Shown here piece after piece: positions 15,687-25,568 of a DNA stretch of 50,373 bases. The stretch comes from Bacteroidota bacterium (GTDB lineage Bacteria; Bacteroidota; Bacteroidia; Chitinophagales; Chitinophagaceae). Under the pieces are notes generated by a model that saw nothing but the letters and a program-made list of their open reading frames with translations, was not told the origin of the DNA and made no database searches. A program made the translations under genes and the position numbers. Each line of letters begins with the position of its first letter. Positions within the stretch are counted from its first letter, which is position 1. The DNA lies in the NCBI GenBank assembly GCA_005884665.1, contig VBAT01000021.1:1-50373 (forward strand). The letters run 5' to 3'.

Positions 15687-15829
15687 ATCCGAAGATTTAA
15701 ATGTCGAAATTAGAAATTTACTTCGGACGCTCACTTGCAGATTTTTGAATTCGGATCTTCGAAGGTTCAGGTTTTCGGGTTTCGAATTTCCATCGGATTT
15801 TGTTTTTCATGATTCGAATTTTTTAGAGA

Positions 15830-18800
15830 ATGTCATTTAATAAAGAACGATTAGAAAAAAAATTCCTGAGCGACTACGAGCGGCTGAATGAACAGCAGCG
15901 TATCGCCGTGGATCATATTGACGGACCGGTAATGGTGATCGCCGGACCGGGAACAGGCAAGACACAAATTCTCGCGGCACGAATCGGTAAAATATTACTG
16001 GACACGGATGCTACTCCGTCGAACATACTTTGTCTCACTTATACAGATGCTGGTGTTATTGCGATGCGTCGTCGTCTTTTGGAATTCATCGGGCCTGATG
16101 CTTACAAGGTCGGTATCTATACTTTTCATGCCTTCTGCAACGATGTGATACAGGAAAACCTTTCCCTGTTCGAAAAAACATCGTTGGATCCCATCTCCGA
16201 GCTGGAACGGGTAGAATTATTCAAACAACTGATAGACGCATTTCCCAAAAATCATCCCCTGAAAAGATACCGTGGCGACGTATACTTTGAAGTCAACAAC
16301 CTGCAATCACTTTTCAGTACGATGAAACGCGAAGGCTGGGCACCTCTATTCATCAATCAAAAGATCGATGAATATATCCATAGCCTTTCCACCCGTGATG
16401 ACTTCATTTATAAAAAGAAATACCGGGAATTCAATGCCGGCGACCTGAAGAAAGATAAGCTTGAGGAAGAGAAAGAGAGAATGGAGAAACTCCGGGCGGC
16501 CGTCAATGAATTCGACCGCTTCCAGGCATTGATGCGGCAAAAAAACCGGTATGATTTTGACGATATGATCAACTGGGTGATCAAAGCCTTTGAAGAAAAC
16601 AGGAACCTGTTGGCCAATTACCAGGAAAGATTCCAGTATATCCTGGTCGACGAATACCAGGATACCAGTGGCACACAAAACCGCCTGGTGGAACTGTTGA
16701 TCAGCTATTGGGATAAGCCCAATGTATTCGTGGTTGGCGATGATGATCAAAGCATCTACCGTTTCCAGGGAGCAAACGTAGAGAACATGCTACAGTTTGC
16801 TGACAGTTATAAAGCCGACCTTCTCACCGTTGTACTGACCAATAACTATCGTTCTACGCAGCCTATACTTGATATCTCAAAAACATTGATCAACCGGAAT
16901 AATGAACGCCTGGTAAAACAATTGCCGGACCTGAGCAAAGACCTGCAGTCATCACACCCTTTGAGAAAAGACCTGGATCATTTGCCCGCTTTGAAAGAAT
17001 ATGAAACGCAGAGGCAGGAGATGATCGGTATAGTTAAAGAGGTTCAGTCTTTACTTTCCTCCGGGACACCTTCCGGCCGGATCGGCATTATCTATAAAGA
17101 AAACAAATACGGCGAAGAGCTGGCCCAATATTTTAAACTGCTGAACATACCGGTTTACAGCAAAAGACATCTGAATATTCTTGAGCTGCCGCTGGCTCAA
17201 AAGATCATTTTAATGTTCAAATACATAGCCGCCGAACATTACATCTCTTTCAGTGGTGACGAAATGTTGTTCGAGATATTGCATTTTGACTGGTTTCATA
17301 TTTCCCCGATCGATATTGCCAAGCTAAGTGTTGAAACCGCGGAAAAAAAATATGGTGACCCAACAGCTTCGCTTCGCCGCTTCCTCCATGATAAATCCAA
17401 ACAACCCGCGAAAGATCTTTTCAGCGTCAACCTGCCCGAAGGATTGAAGGAAGCTTCGGAGATCATTGAACGGCTGATCGCCAAAGCGCCCAATCTTACG
17501 CTACAGCAATTATTTGAAAATATTATCCGCGAAGCCGGTGTATTAAATCATATCATGAAAAGTGCGGATAAACACTGGCAATTGCAAATATTGACCGGGC
17601 TGTTTGAATTCGTCCGCGATGAAACTCATCGTAACCCATTCCTAAGCCTGCAGGACCTGGTGAAGCTGATCGAACTGATGGAAAAAGAAAAAATTGTTTT
17701 GCCCCTGGTCCAGGTGAGCGGCAGCGACAAAGGTGTGAACCTGATGACGGCTCATGGGTCAAAGGGACTGGAGTTTGAACATATTTTCCTCGCCGGTTGC
17801 AATGCAGCTTTCTGGGAAAAGAAAAGAAAGCCGGGTGGTGGTTATAAATTACCCGACAACATTTTTACCTCGCATCCTTCGACTGGTCGCGATGCTACCG
17901 ACGATGAGGAACTGAGACGTCTGTTTTATGTGGCATTGACAAGGGCCGAAACGCATCTCACTATTTCTTACAGCAAATTCAAAAACGATGGCAAGGAAAT
18001 GGAACCATCCATGTTCATTGCCGAAATACTCGATCAGCATCAGCTTTCGATAGAAAAAATGATTCTTGACCAGGACACCCTTTCTGAATTCGCCGCCCTG
18101 CATTTTGGAGAGGCCGAAGCTCCGGAGATCGGGAAGATCGAAGAGGAGTTTATTAGCCGGTTACTGGAAAAATTCGTAATGAATGCTACGGCGCTGAACA
18201 ACTACCTGAATTGCCCGCTTGAATTTTATTTCAGGAATCTTATACGTATCCCTACACCAAAAAACGAAGCCACCGAATTTGGTTCCGCGGTACATTATGC
18301 ATTGGAAAAACTTTTCCGCAAGATGCAGGATGGAGGCAAAGAAACCTTCCCATTGAAAGAGGAGTTCATTGGCGATTTTGAATGGTACATGAAACGGCAC
18401 CGGGAGAATTTTACCAAAGAACAATTTGACCGCAGGATGGAATACGGGCAGGAAGTGTTGGGTAACTATTACGAAAAATACATTAACAGTTTTAACAGGA
18501 TAGTAGCTATCGAGCGCAACATTCGGAATATTGTTGTGAATGAAGTACCCTTAAAGGGTAAACTGGATAAGCTGGAATTCGACGGTAAATCGGTGAATGT
18601 CGTGGACTATAAGACCGGCGATCCCGATAAAGCAAAGGACCGGCTGAGAGGCCCATCGGATAAAGAACCCAACGGGGGTGATTACTGGAGACAGGCTGTG
18701 TTTTATAAGCTGCTTGTCGATAACAACGAGCAGAAAGGATGGAAAGTGGTGAGCGCGGAATTTGATTTTATTGAACCGGATAAAAAGAAAAATTATCGCC

Positions 18801-19000
18801 GGGAGAAAATCCTCATAACACCGGCAGACATTACAACTGTGACACAGCAGATAGCTACCACCTGGCAAAAGATCAGGGATCGCGAATTCTACATCGGCTG
18901 CGGGAAGGAAGATTGTCACTGGTGCAATTTTGTCAAAACAAACAACCTCGCAGTAGCCCTGCACGAGCTGGAAGAAGAGACCAGCGATTTAAATGATTGA
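15830..19000 (+). CDS. UvrD/Rep-family DNA helicase with C-terminal PD-(D/E)XK nuclease domain
   Basis: The 1056-residue protein has SF1A helicase motifs: Walker A 'GPGTGKTQ' (39-46), motif Ia 'LTYTDAGVIAMRRR', motif II 'ILVDEYQDTSG', motif III 'VVGDDDQSIYRFQGA', motif IV 'NYRS', motif V 'MTAHGSKGLEFEHIF' and motif VI 'FYVALTRAE'. After about residue 780 comes an AddB/RecB-like nuclease region with 'VNVVDYKTG' (the D-x-K core). Cysteines in 'LNCPLEFYF' and 'GCGKEDCHWC' (1024, 1029, 1032) could form an iron-sulfur staple as in AddB. The likely role is repair or recombination end processing by a single polypeptide. It is not adjacent to addA or recC-type genes. Confidence 0.88.
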   Translation: MSFNKERLEKKFLSDYERLNEQQRIAVDHIDGPVMVIAGPGTGKTQILAARIGKILLDTDATPSNILCLTYTDAGVIAMRRRLLEFIGPDAYKVGIYTFHAFCNDVIQENLSLFEKTSLDPISELERVELFKQLIDAFPKNHPLKRYRGDVYFEVNNLQSLFSTMKREGWAPLFINQKIDEYIHSLSTRDDFIYKKKYREFNAGDLKKDKLEEEKERMEKLRAAVNEFDRFQALMRQKNRYDFDDMINWVIKAFEENRNLLANYQERFQYILVDEYQDTSGTQNRLVELLISYWDKPNVFVVGDDDQSIYRFQGANVENMLQFADSYKADLLTVVLTNNYRSTQPILDISKTLINRNNERLVKQLPDLSKDLQSSHPLRKDLDHLPALKEYETQRQEMIGIVKEVQSLLSSGTPSGRIGIIYKENKYGEELAQYFKLLNIPVYSKRHLNILELPLAQKIILMFKYIAAEHYISFSGDEMLFEILHFDWFHISPIDIAKLSVETAEKKYGDPTASLRRFLHDKSKQPAKDLFSVNLPEGLKEASEIIERLIAKAPNLTLQQLFENIIREAGVLNHIMKSADKHWQLQILTGLFEFVRDETHRNPFLSLQDLVKLIELMEKEKIVLPLVQVSGSDKGVNLMTAHGSKGLEFEHIFLAGCNAAFWEKKRKPGGGYKLPDNIFTSHPSTGRDATDDEELRRLFYVALTRAETHLTISYSKFKNDGKEMEPSMFIAEILDQHQLSIEKMILDQDTLSEFAALHFGEAEAPEIGKIEEEFISRLLEKFVMNATALNNYLNCPLEFYFRNLIRIPTPKNEATEFGSAVHYALEKLFRKMQDGGKETFPLKEEFIGDFEWYMKRHRENFTKEQFDRRMEYGQEVLGNYYEKYINSFNRIVAIERNIRNIVVNEVPLKGKLDKLEFDGKSVNVVDYKTGDPDKAKDRLRGPSDKEPNGGDYWRQAVFYKLLVDNNEQKGWKVVSAEFDFIEPDKKKNYRREKILITPADITTVTQQIATTWQKIRDREFYIGCGKEDCHWCNFVKTNNLAVALHELEEETSDLND

Positions 19001-19050
19001 CGGGTCGGATGTTTTATGATTTTAAAAACAGTTCTTACCTGCAAAGCATT

Positions 19051-19058
19051 TAAGTTTG
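19051..19058 (+). promoter_or_regulatory. -7 promoter element just before the lipoprotein start
   Basis: TAAGTTTG perfectly matches TAnnTTTG and ends only 9 bp before the ATG at 19068, implying a very short 5' leader. No clear -33 TTTG is present. Confidence 0.4.
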
Positions 19059-19067
19059 CAGCTGTTT

Positions 19068-20474
19068 ATGAAGTTCAGCCCTTTTATATCATTTCTCTTT
19101 TTCATTTTACTTATTTCAGCCTTTTTCACAGGTAATATGGGCTGCGCGAACATCGTCCCCCCGCAGGGTGGATTCAGGGATTCGCTTCCCCCAGAGCTGG
19201 TACGGGCAACACCGGCTGATTCAACGATCAATTTCACAGGCAACAGGATCAATTTTTCGTTTGATGAATATATAGATGTCGACAATTTCCAGCAGAACGT
19301 CATCATTACTCCCATACCCAAAGTCCAGCCCACCGAAATTCACAGGCTGAATACGATTTCCTTGCGATTAAAAGATACACTCGAGGCTAATACAACCTAT
19401 ACGATCAACTTCGGCAATGCGATCAAAGATGTTAATGAAGGCAACGTGATGAAGAACTTTGTTTATATTTTCTCAACAGGACCGGCGATAGATTCTCTTA
19501 GTTTCCGTGGAAATGTATTGCTGGCGGAAACAGGCCAGGTGGATTCCAACTTAACTGTTATTCTTCATAGAAATCCGGATGATTCAGCGGTAAGAAATGA
19601 GCGGCCACGCTATGTGACCAAATTGGACCACCAGGGAAACTTTGTTTTCAGGAATCTTCCTCCAGGCACTTTTTATGTATATGCCCTGGAAGACCAGGGA
19701 AGACAATATCGTTACTACGATACCAAAAATTTATTTGCGTTCGCCGATTCACCTGTCATCGTCAATCACAATACAAAACCCGTAACGCTATATGCTTATG
19801 CAGAAAAGAAAGCAAGTGAAGCTACCGGGACATCTACCAGCACGACAGGCAGAGCCAATGTAACTGACAGGCGCCTGAAGTTCCAGACAAACCTCGCTCA
19901 TGGTAGCCAGGACCTCAATCAAAAATTCAGTTTTGTATTTGAACGCCCATTAAAGGAATTTGATTCGACGAAAGTTCGCTTTACGACTGATACTACTTTT
20001 ACTCCAGTGACTGGCTATTCGTGGACGATAGACAGCAGCCGTAAAAAAGTCACGCTTAACTACAATTGGCCGGAAAGCACTTTATACCATCTTATATTAT
20101 CAAAGGACTTTGCAAAGGATACATTGGGCTTTCAACTGCTCAAAGCAGATACGATAAAGTTCAGGACCATGGAAAGATCGGACTATGGCCAGTTGGCAAT
20201 CCGGTTTCGCAACCTCGATTTCTCTAAAAATCCCGTCGTGCAATTCGTCATGAATGGCGAGGTTACCGCATCCTATCCGTTAACCAGCGCCAATTTTTCC
20301 CAATCATTGTTTTCTCCGGGAGAATATGAACTTCGAATTTTATATGACGCTAACAGAAATGGAAAATGGGATCCGGGACATTTCTTTGGCAAACATCAAC
20401 AGCCAGAGCTCGTAAAGCCAATTACCCGAAAGATCACCGTAAAAGCCAATTGGCAGAATGAGTTTGACATCTAG
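19068..20474 (+). CDS. Ig-like-domain lipoprotein (Big_5 family), surface or periplasmic
   Basis: The 468-residue product has a lipoprotein signal ending in 'GNMGC' (Cys26). The Bacteroidota-typical mature start 'CANIVPPQGGFRDSLPPEL' follows, then a Big_5-type Ig domain ('ATPADSTINFTGNRINFSFDEYIDVDNF', 'ANTTYTINFGNAIKDVNEGN'). Further beta-rich domains include a Cna-B-like prealbumin segment ('GNFVFRNLPPGTFYVYALEDQG'). A structural or cell-envelope role is likely; no enzyme motif is seen. An in-frame TTG at 19056 lies inside the predicted promoter element, so the ATG at 19068 is preferred. recR follows after an inverted-repeat spacer. Confidence 0.85.
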   Translation: MKFSPFISFLFFILLISAFFTGNMGCANIVPPQGGFRDSLPPELVRATPADSTINFTGNRINFSFDEYIDVDNFQQNVIITPIPKVQPTEIHRLNTISLRLKDTLEANTTYTINFGNAIKDVNEGNVMKNFVYIFSTGPAIDSLSFRGNVLLAETGQVDSNLTVILHRNPDDSAVRNERPRYVTKLDHQGNFVFRNLPPGTFYVYALEDQGRQYRYYDTKNLFAFADSPVIVNHNTKPVTLYAYAEKKASEATGTSTSTTGRANVTDRRLKFQTNLAHGSQDLNQKFSFVFERPLKEFDSTKVRFTTDTTFTPVTGYSWTIDSSRKKVTLNYNWPESTLYHLILSKDFAKDTLGFQLLKADTIKFRTMERSDYGQLAIRFRNLDFSKNPVVQFVMNGEVTASYPLTSANFSQSLFSPGEYELRILYDANRNGKWDPGHFFGKHQQPELVKPITRKITVKANWQNEFDI

Positions 20475-20479
20475 AGGCC

Positions 20480-20540
20480 GATGCCGGATACTGGATTCAA
20501 CCATTTATAGGGGTTCTACCACAATCCAGGATCTGCCATC
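20480..20540. repeat. Imperfect inverted repeat (dispersed GGATACTGGATT-type element)
   Basis: GATGCCGGATACTGGATT (20480-20497) and AATCCAGGATCTGCCATC (20523-20540) match in 15 of 18 positions as inverted arms, around a 25-bp spacer. Similar GATGCTGGAT motifs lie at 12958-12972. It separates the lipoprotein gene from recR. Confidence 0.55.
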
Positions 20541-20568
20541 TCGCATCCAGCATCTAGCATCCATTTAT

Positions 20569-20576
20569 TATCTTTG
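20569..20576 (+). promoter_or_regulatory. -7 promoter element abutting recR
   Basis: TATCTTTG is a perfect TAnnTTTG match ending 4 bp before the recR ATG. If it is used, the transcript would start at or within a few bases of the start codon (leaderless). Confidence 0.4.
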
Positions 20577-20580
20577 TCCA

Positions 20581-21213
20581 ATGCAGTTTTCATCTTCTTT
20601 ACTTGAAAACGCCGTTAGCGAGTTTGCCAAATTGCCAGGTATTGGCAAAAAGACAGCTTTGCGCCTGGTATTACACCTGCTCAAGCAAAATTCAGGTGAT
20701 GTAACCAACTTCAGTGAAGTGATCGCCCGCATGCGTAGCGAAATAAAATTCTGCCAGCGTTGCTTTAATGTTGCTGATGCCGATATCTGTTCTATTTGCG
20801 CCAACAGTATGCGCAAACAGGAGATCATATGTGTAGTTGAAAGTATACGTGATGTCATAGCGATTGAAAGCACGCAACAATATAACGGAACCTATCATGT
20901 ATTGGGTGGAGTTATTTCCCCATTAGATGGTATAGGACCTGACCAGTTGAATATTGAGTCGCTGATCAATCGCGTGCAAAAAGAAACAACAGCAGAATTG
21001 ATCTTTGCACTTAATCCCACCATACAGGGAGATACAACCATTTATTATATTCAGAAAAAAATTTCCGCGGGTGCCGCAACACTTAATCTTCGCATCACCA
21101 CTATTGCAAGAGGCATTGCATTTGGCGGCGAACTGGAATATGCAGATGAAATGACATTGGGACGAAGTCTGCAGAATCGTTTGCCCGTTGAAAATTATGT
21201 AGCGAATAAATAA
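20581..21213 (+). CDS. recR: Recombination mediator protein RecR
   Basis: RecR (210 aa, normal length) acts with RecO/RecF to load RecA on gapped DNA. Visible parts are the N-terminal helix-hairpin-helix 'LAKLPGIGKKTALRL'-type segment (13-30), a C4 zinc finger with Cys58, Cys61, Cys70 and Cys73, and a Toprim domain with 'ICVVESIRDVIAIE' and 'YHVLGGVISPLDGIGPDQL'. The ATG at 20581 gives the conserved N-terminus; the frame open upstream to 20458 encodes repeat-derived sequence and is not likely translated. Confidence 0.95.
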   Translation: MQFSSSLLENAVSEFAKLPGIGKKTALRLVLHLLKQNSGDVTNFSEVIARMRSEIKFCQRCFNVADADICSICANSMRKQEIICVVESIRDVIAIESTQQYNGTYHVLGGVISPLDGIGPDQLNIESLINRVQKETTAELIFALNPTIQGDTTIYYIQKKISAGAATLNLRITTIARGIAFGGELEYADEMTLGRSLQNRLPVENYVANK

Positions 21214-21326
21214 CATTCGGTAGTGTATTTAATTCCTCAATTCTTAGCCCACTCTTCAATCCTTTAAGCTGATTCCTGCTTGCATGAATTTTGTGGCTTT
21301 TCCACAAAGCTTTTAACCATTAACCC

Positions 21327-21539
21327 ATGGAGGATCTGTCCCATATCAAACTCTCCGATTTATTCGATATGCTTGCCGAATACACGGACCGCTATATGAA
21401 AATGCTGTCTGATGGAGCCTCCCGTGAAGACTTTGATAACTGCCGGGAAATGATCATCGATATCCAGACCGAGATCCAGTCAAGACAGGCACACGGTGAG
21501 AATTCTACTGCCGATAGCGAGAACATTCCTTTTAACTAG
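21327..21539 (+). CDS. Small acidic conserved protein of unknown function
   Basis: The 70-residue soluble protein is mostly helical with amphipathic heptad-like spacing ('LSDLFDMLAEYTDRYMKMLSDGASREDFDNCREMIIDIQTEIQSR') and an unstructured acidic tail. It has no signal peptide or membrane segment. It lies between recR and the metH promoter in the same orientation. The family is not named here; coding potential is supported by typical codon use and a clear ATG. Confidence 0.65.
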   Translation: MEDLSHIKLSDLFDMLAEYTDRYMKMLSDGASREDFDNCREMIIDIQTEIQSRQAHGENSTADSENIPFN

Positions 21540-21584
21540 CCCTCCGATTCCCCGAACCATGGAATTCATTAAAACTACTTGCCC

Positions 21585-21615
21585 TTTGTAATTAATAATA
21601 GATATAGTAGCTTTG
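21585..21615 (+). promoter_or_regulatory. Strong Bacteroidota-type promoter of the metH genes
   Basis: TTTG at 21585-21588 is followed by exactly 19 bp and then TAGCTTTG at 21608-21615. This fits the -33 TTTG / N19 / -7 TAnnTTTG primary sigma consensus perfectly. Transcription should begin near 21620, leaving a leader of about 180 nt before the metH start codon. Confidence 0.75.
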
Positions 21616-21633
21616 CAGTCCACAGGCGGATTT

Positions 21634-21796
21634 GTTTATTGTTCGGCCTGAAACCCCGGTGACCGGGGAACTGAACTAATAAACGTCAAAGAAACTCCTC
21701 TTACGGTTTCCCAGCGTTTAATAGTTTAGAACTAATGATGATACCAGCGATCGTAAGCGGTGTCATGGTCTTATAATATGAATCAACAATGGAGGT
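21634..21796 (+). ncRNA. Structured metH 5' leader, candidate riboswitch with kissing loop
   Basis: Three hairpins can be drawn. Hairpin A pairs 21634-21644 with 21673-21684 (11 bp, one bulge) and encloses a CCCCGG-TGA-CCGGGG hairpin (21654-21668). Hairpin B is GAAAC 21691-21695 with GTTTC 21706-21710, optionally extended by TAAACG 21680-21685 with CGTTTA 21715-21720, which competes with hairpin A. Hairpin C is ATGATACC 21738-21745 with GGTGTCAT 21759-21766. Loop B contains CTTACG (21700-21705) and loop C contains CGTAAG (21752-21757), fully complementary. A Shine-Dalgarno GGAGG follows at 21791. It does not match cobalamin or SAM consensus motifs that I could recognise. Confidence 0.55.
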
Positions 21797-21800
21797 AATT

Positions 21801-22802
21801 ATGTCAAACATCCGCGATGTATTAAACAAAAGGATCCTTATCATCGATGGTGCAATGGGTACCATGATCCAGCGTCATAAACTGGTTGAAGCCGATTACC
21901 GCGGCGAGCGGTTCAAGAACTGGCATTCCGATGTGAAAGGCAATAATGACCTTTTAAATATTACCCAGCCACAAATTATTACGGGCATACATAAGCAATA
22001 CCTGGATGCCGGGGCAGATATTATAGAAACAAATACATTCAGCAGCACATCCATTGCCATGGCCGACTATGATATGCAGTCGCTGGCTTATGAGTTGAAT
22101 GTGGCCGCAGCCAAATGTGCCAGGGAAGCAATCAGTCAATCGGGCAAGCAGGCCTGGGTGGCGGGCGCTATCGGACCATTAAACAAAACATTATCCCTTT
22201 CTCCCGATGTAAACAATCCGGGTTTTCGGGCAGTGACCTTTGATGAGGTAGTAGCTGCCTATTATGACCAGGTCAGGGGATTGATGGATGGTGGTGTCGA
22301 TATATTATTGATTGAAACGATCTTTGATACATTGAATGCCAAGGGAGCTATATTCGCGATAAAAAAATATTTCAGGGAGCATCCTGCTTCTTCCCGGCCT
22401 GAAATCATGATCAGTGGTACGATCACAGATGCATCTGGCCGTACTTTAAGTGGTCAGACCCTGGAAGCATTTTATACTTCGGTCATGCATGCGAGACCAT
22501 TAAGCATTGGACTGAACTGTGCATTAGGTGCAAAAGAAATGCGTCCGTATATCGAAGAGCTGTCGCAAATCGCGAGTTGCTATGTTTCTGCTTATCCCAA
22601 TGCAGGGTTACCCAATGCAATGGGTGAATATGACGAACAACCGGAAGATACCGGGCATTACCTGGAGGAATGGGCCCGCGAAGGTTTTGTAAACATCGTT
22701 GGCGGATGCTGTGGTACTACGCCAGATCATATCAAACATATTGCGGATCATGTAAAAGATATAATACCAAGACCGTTACCTACGGTCGAACTAGCTTATT
22801 AA
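21801..22802 (+). CDS. metH: Methionine synthase, homocysteine-binding part (split MetH N-terminal module)
   Basis: The 333-residue product is the homocysteine S-methyltransferase barrel of cobalamin-dependent methionine synthase. It has '[12 protein letters not shown]', '[24 protein letters not shown]' and the zinc-ligand cysteines in '[14 protein letters not shown]' and '[12 protein letters not shown]'. It activates homocysteine thiolate for methyl transfer from methylcobalamin held by the partner protein encoded next. The ATG at 21801 is chosen because GGAGG lies 5 bp upstream, a rare true Shine-Dalgarno here; an in-frame ATG at 21789 overlaps that site. A riboswitch-like leader precedes it. 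Confidence 0.93.
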   Translation: MSNIRDVLNKRILIIDGAMGTMIQRHKLVEADYRGERFKNWHSDVKGNNDLLNITQPQIITGIHKQYLDAGADIIETNTFSSTSIAMADYDMQSLAYELNVAAAKCAREAISQSGKQAWVAGAIGPLNKTLSLSPDVNNPGFRAVTFDEVVAAYYDQVRGLMDGGVDILLIETIFDTLNAKGAIFAIKKYFREHPASSRPEIMISGTITDASGRTLSGQTLEAFYTSVMHARPLSIGLNCALGAKEMRPYIEELSQIASCYVSAYPNAGLPNAMGEYDEQPEDTGHYLEEWAREGFVNIVGGCCGTTPDHIKHIADHVKDIIPRPLPTVELAY

Positions 22803-22863
22803 ACCACAAAGACACCAGCCACCATGTATTCAAAGCGTCCTGGTGGTTCGAACAGAGAAATAT

Positions 22864-25545
22864 ATGACTACAATTAAGCCCTATTTACGTTTATCAGGAT
22901 TAGAACCGCTGGTTGTCAGGCCTGATACCAATTTTCTGAATATCGGTGAAAGGACCAATGTAACAGGTTCCAAAAAGTTCGCCCGTCTTATCAGGGAAAA
23001 CAAATACGAAGAAGCGTTAAGCGTAGCCCGCCAACAGGTAGAAAATGGTGCGCAAATACTGGATGTGAACATGGATGATGCGCTACTCGACGGCGTACTG
23101 GCCATGACAACTTTTTTAAACCTTCTTCAAAGCGAGCCGGATATCGCCAAGATCCCCATCATGATCGACAGCTCCAAATTCGAGATCATCGAAGCCGGTT
23201 TAAAATGCGTACAGGGCAAATGCATCGTAAACTCTATCTCGATGAAAGAAGGCGAAGCCAAATTCATTGAACAGGCTTTTATCTGCCAGAGCTATGGAGC
23301 TTCCGTAATCGTGATGGCTTTCGACGAACAGGGACAGGCCGATACAAAGCAGCGGAAAGTAGAAATATGCCACCGCGCCTACAAAATACTGACCGAACAG
23401 GTTGGTTTTGATCCGCAGGATATCATTTTTGACCCGAACATTTTTGCCATAGCTACCGGTTTGGAAGAACACAATAACTACGGTGTGGATTTTATCGAGG
23501 CTACGAGGGAAATAAAACAATTGATGCCATTGACAAAGATCAGCGGAGGCGTCAGCAATCTTTCGTTTTCATTCCGGGGTAATGAGCCCGTACGGGAAGC
23601 TATGCACTCTGTATTTCTTTACCATGCCATCAGGGCCGGTATGGATATGGGCATTGTGAATGCGGGTCAACTGGTAGTATATGATGAAATTGAACCCGAA
23701 TTGAAGAAATTATGCGAAGATGTGATCCTTAACCAGAACAACGAGAACAATGAGACTACAGAAAAGCTGATCGTTTTTGCAGAAACCGTAAAAGCAAAAG
23801 GAAAAGTAGAAAAGAAGGACGATGTATGGAGAAGCACTTCGGTTGAAGAACGGTTGAAGCATTCGCTGGTCAACGGCATTACTGATTACATTGAAGCCGA
23901 TACAGAAGAAGCAAGGTTAAAATATCCAAAGCCCCTGGATGTTATCGAGGGACCGCTAATGGCTGGAATGAACGTGGTGGGCGATCTTTTTGGCGCCGGC
24001 AAAATGTTTTTACCACAGGTGGTTAAGAGCGCCCGGGTAATGAAAAAAAGTGTGGCTGTTTTAACACCCTATATTGAAGAAGAAAAAAGGAAGAACCCAA
24101 AGGCTGGCGATGGCAATGCTCCAAAAATATTGCTCGCTACTGTGAAAGGCGATGTGCATGATATCGGCAAGAATATAGTCGGAGTTGTACTGGGATGTAA
24201 CGGCTATAACGTGATCGATCTTGGAGTCATGGTACCTGCTGACAAGATCCTGGACACCGCCGAAAAAGAAAAAGCTGATATCGTTGGGCTAAGCGGGCTT
24301 ATCACTCCTTCACTGGATGAAATGGTGCATGTGGCACATGAGATGAAACGCCGGGGTATGCAACAACCGTTGCTGATCGGTGGCGCCACAACTTCGCGTA
24401 TGCATACGGCTGTAAAGATTGCCCCGCAATATGATAATGGTGTATTACATGTGCTGGATGCTTCAAGAAGCGTAACGGCAGTAACATCCTTACTGAATAA
24501 AGAACAGAAGCCTGGGTTTATGAAGAATGTTGACAAAGAGTATACAGACCTACGCAACCAGTTTTTAAGTAAGAAAAAAGACAAGGCATTTATACCTTAC
24601 AGTGAAAGTATCATAACAAAGGAATACTTCGACTGGAAAAAATATAAGAAGACAACTCCAGCTGTACAGGGCACCAAAGTTTTCCGGCAATTTGACCTTG
24701 GGACCATCGCAAAGTATATCGACTGGGGTCCTTTCTTTATTGCCTGGGAAATGCCGGGACGTTTCCCCGAGGTGCTATCGGACAAAATATTCGGCAGCGA
24801 AGCCACCCGCCTTTATAATGACGCACAAAAACTGGTGGAGAAGATTGTAAAGGAAAATTGGTTCAGCGCCGATGGTGTAATTGGTTTTTGGCCTGCGACA
24901 AGTAATAATAAAGACACGATAACCCTTCAAACCGAAAATGGCGAAGTAAAACTGGAATGCCTGCGCCAGCAGCTAAAGAAAGCTGTCGGGCAACCGAATT
25001 TTTCCCTGGCTGATTTTATCTGTCCTGATGAATTGGGTACTGATTACATGGGTGCATTTGCCGTCACTATCCATGGTGCAAAAAAATGGGTTGAGAAATT
25101 TGCCGCTGAAAACGACGAATATAACAAAATACTGGTCCAGATACTCGGTGACCGGTTCGTAGAAGCTTTTGCAGAATGCCTTCATCAAAAGGTAAGAAAA
25201 GAGTATTGGGGTTATGAAAAAGATGAAAAGCTGACAAATGAACAATTAATAAAAGAAGAGTATAAAGGCATACGACCGGCGCCTGGATATCCTGCCTGTC
25301 CAGATCATACCGAAAAAATAAAATTGTTCTCGTTGCTTAACACGACAGAAAATATTGGTATCGAGCTGACCGAAAGCCTGGCAATGAACCCACCCGCTTC
25401 TGTTTGTGGCTGGTATATCGCACATCCACAAAGCCATTATTTCGGGCTTGGAAAAATTACGAAAGACCAGTTGGAAGACTATGCCAAACGAAAAGGAATG
25501 AGTATTGAAGAAGCGGAGAAATGGTTGAGACCGGTGCTGGAATAA
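22864..25545 (+). CDS. metH: Methionine synthase, folate/B12-binding and reactivation part (split MetH C-terminal module)
   Basis: The 893-residue protein holds the remaining MetH modules in normal order. The pterin-binding barrel has '[20 protein letters not shown]' and '[16 protein letters not shown]'. The cobalamin cap and Rossmann modules carry the B12 motif 'DVHDIGKN' (Asp430, His432, Gly435). The C-terminal SAM-dependent reactivation domain has '[13 protein letters not shown]' and '[12 protein letters not shown]'. It starts at the ATG at 22864 (a GTG at 22843 is also in frame), 61 bp after the homocysteine module. No sign of a decayed fusion is seen, so the two genes appear to be a genuine split enzyme. 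Confidence 0.95.
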   Translation: MTTIKPYLRLSGLEPLVVRPDTNFLNIGERTNVTGSKKFARLIRENKYEEALSVARQQVENGAQILDVNMDDALLDGVLAMTTFLNLLQSEPDIAKIPIMIDSSKFEIIEAGLKCVQGKCIVNSISMKEGEAKFIEQAFICQSYGASVIVMAFDEQGQADTKQRKVEICHRAYKILTEQVGFDPQDIIFDPNIFAIATGLEEHNNYGVDFIEATREIKQLMPLTKISGGVSNLSFSFRGNEPVREAMHSVFLYHAIRAGMDMGIVNAGQLVVYDEIEPELKKLCEDVILNQNNENNETTEKLIVFAETVKAKGKVEKKDDVWRSTSVEERLKHSLVNGITDYIEADTEEARLKYPKPLDVIEGPLMAGMNVVGDLFGAGKMFLPQVVKSARVMKKSVAVLTPYIEEEKRKNPKAGDGNAPKILLATVKGDVHDIGKNIVGVVLGCNGYNVIDLGVMVPADKILDTAEKEKADIVGLSGLITPSLDEMVHVAHEMKRRGMQQPLLIGGATTSRMHTAVKIAPQYDNGVLHVLDASRSVTAVTSLLNKEQKPGFMKNVDKEYTDLRNQFLSKKKDKAFIPYSESIITKEYFDWKKYKKTTPAVQGTKVFRQFDLGTIAKYIDWGPFFIAWEMPGRFPEVLSDKIFGSEATRLYNDAQKLVEKIVKENWFSADGVIGFWPATSNNKDTITLQTENGEVKLECLRQQLKKAVGQPNFSLADFICPDELGTDYMGAFAVTIHGAKKWVEKFAAENDEYNKILVQILGDRFVEAFAECLHQKVRKEYWGYEKDEKLTNEQLIKEEYKGIRPAPGYPACPDHTEKIKLFSLLNTTENIGIELTESLAMNPPASVCGWYIAHPQSHYFGLGKITKDQLEDYAKRKGMSIEEAEKWLRPVLE

Positions 25546-25568
25546 TTATTTGCCACCCGAAGCACAAT

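Noticed and set aside
21616-21800. Calling the metH leader a cobalamin or SAM-I riboswitch
   Set aside because: The B12 box and S-box core sequences are not recognisable, so only an unnamed candidate is reported.
22803-22863. Frameshift splitting a single metH
   Set aside because: Both parts have complete domain ends, a proper stop, a spacer and a good new ATG; a split gene is simpler.
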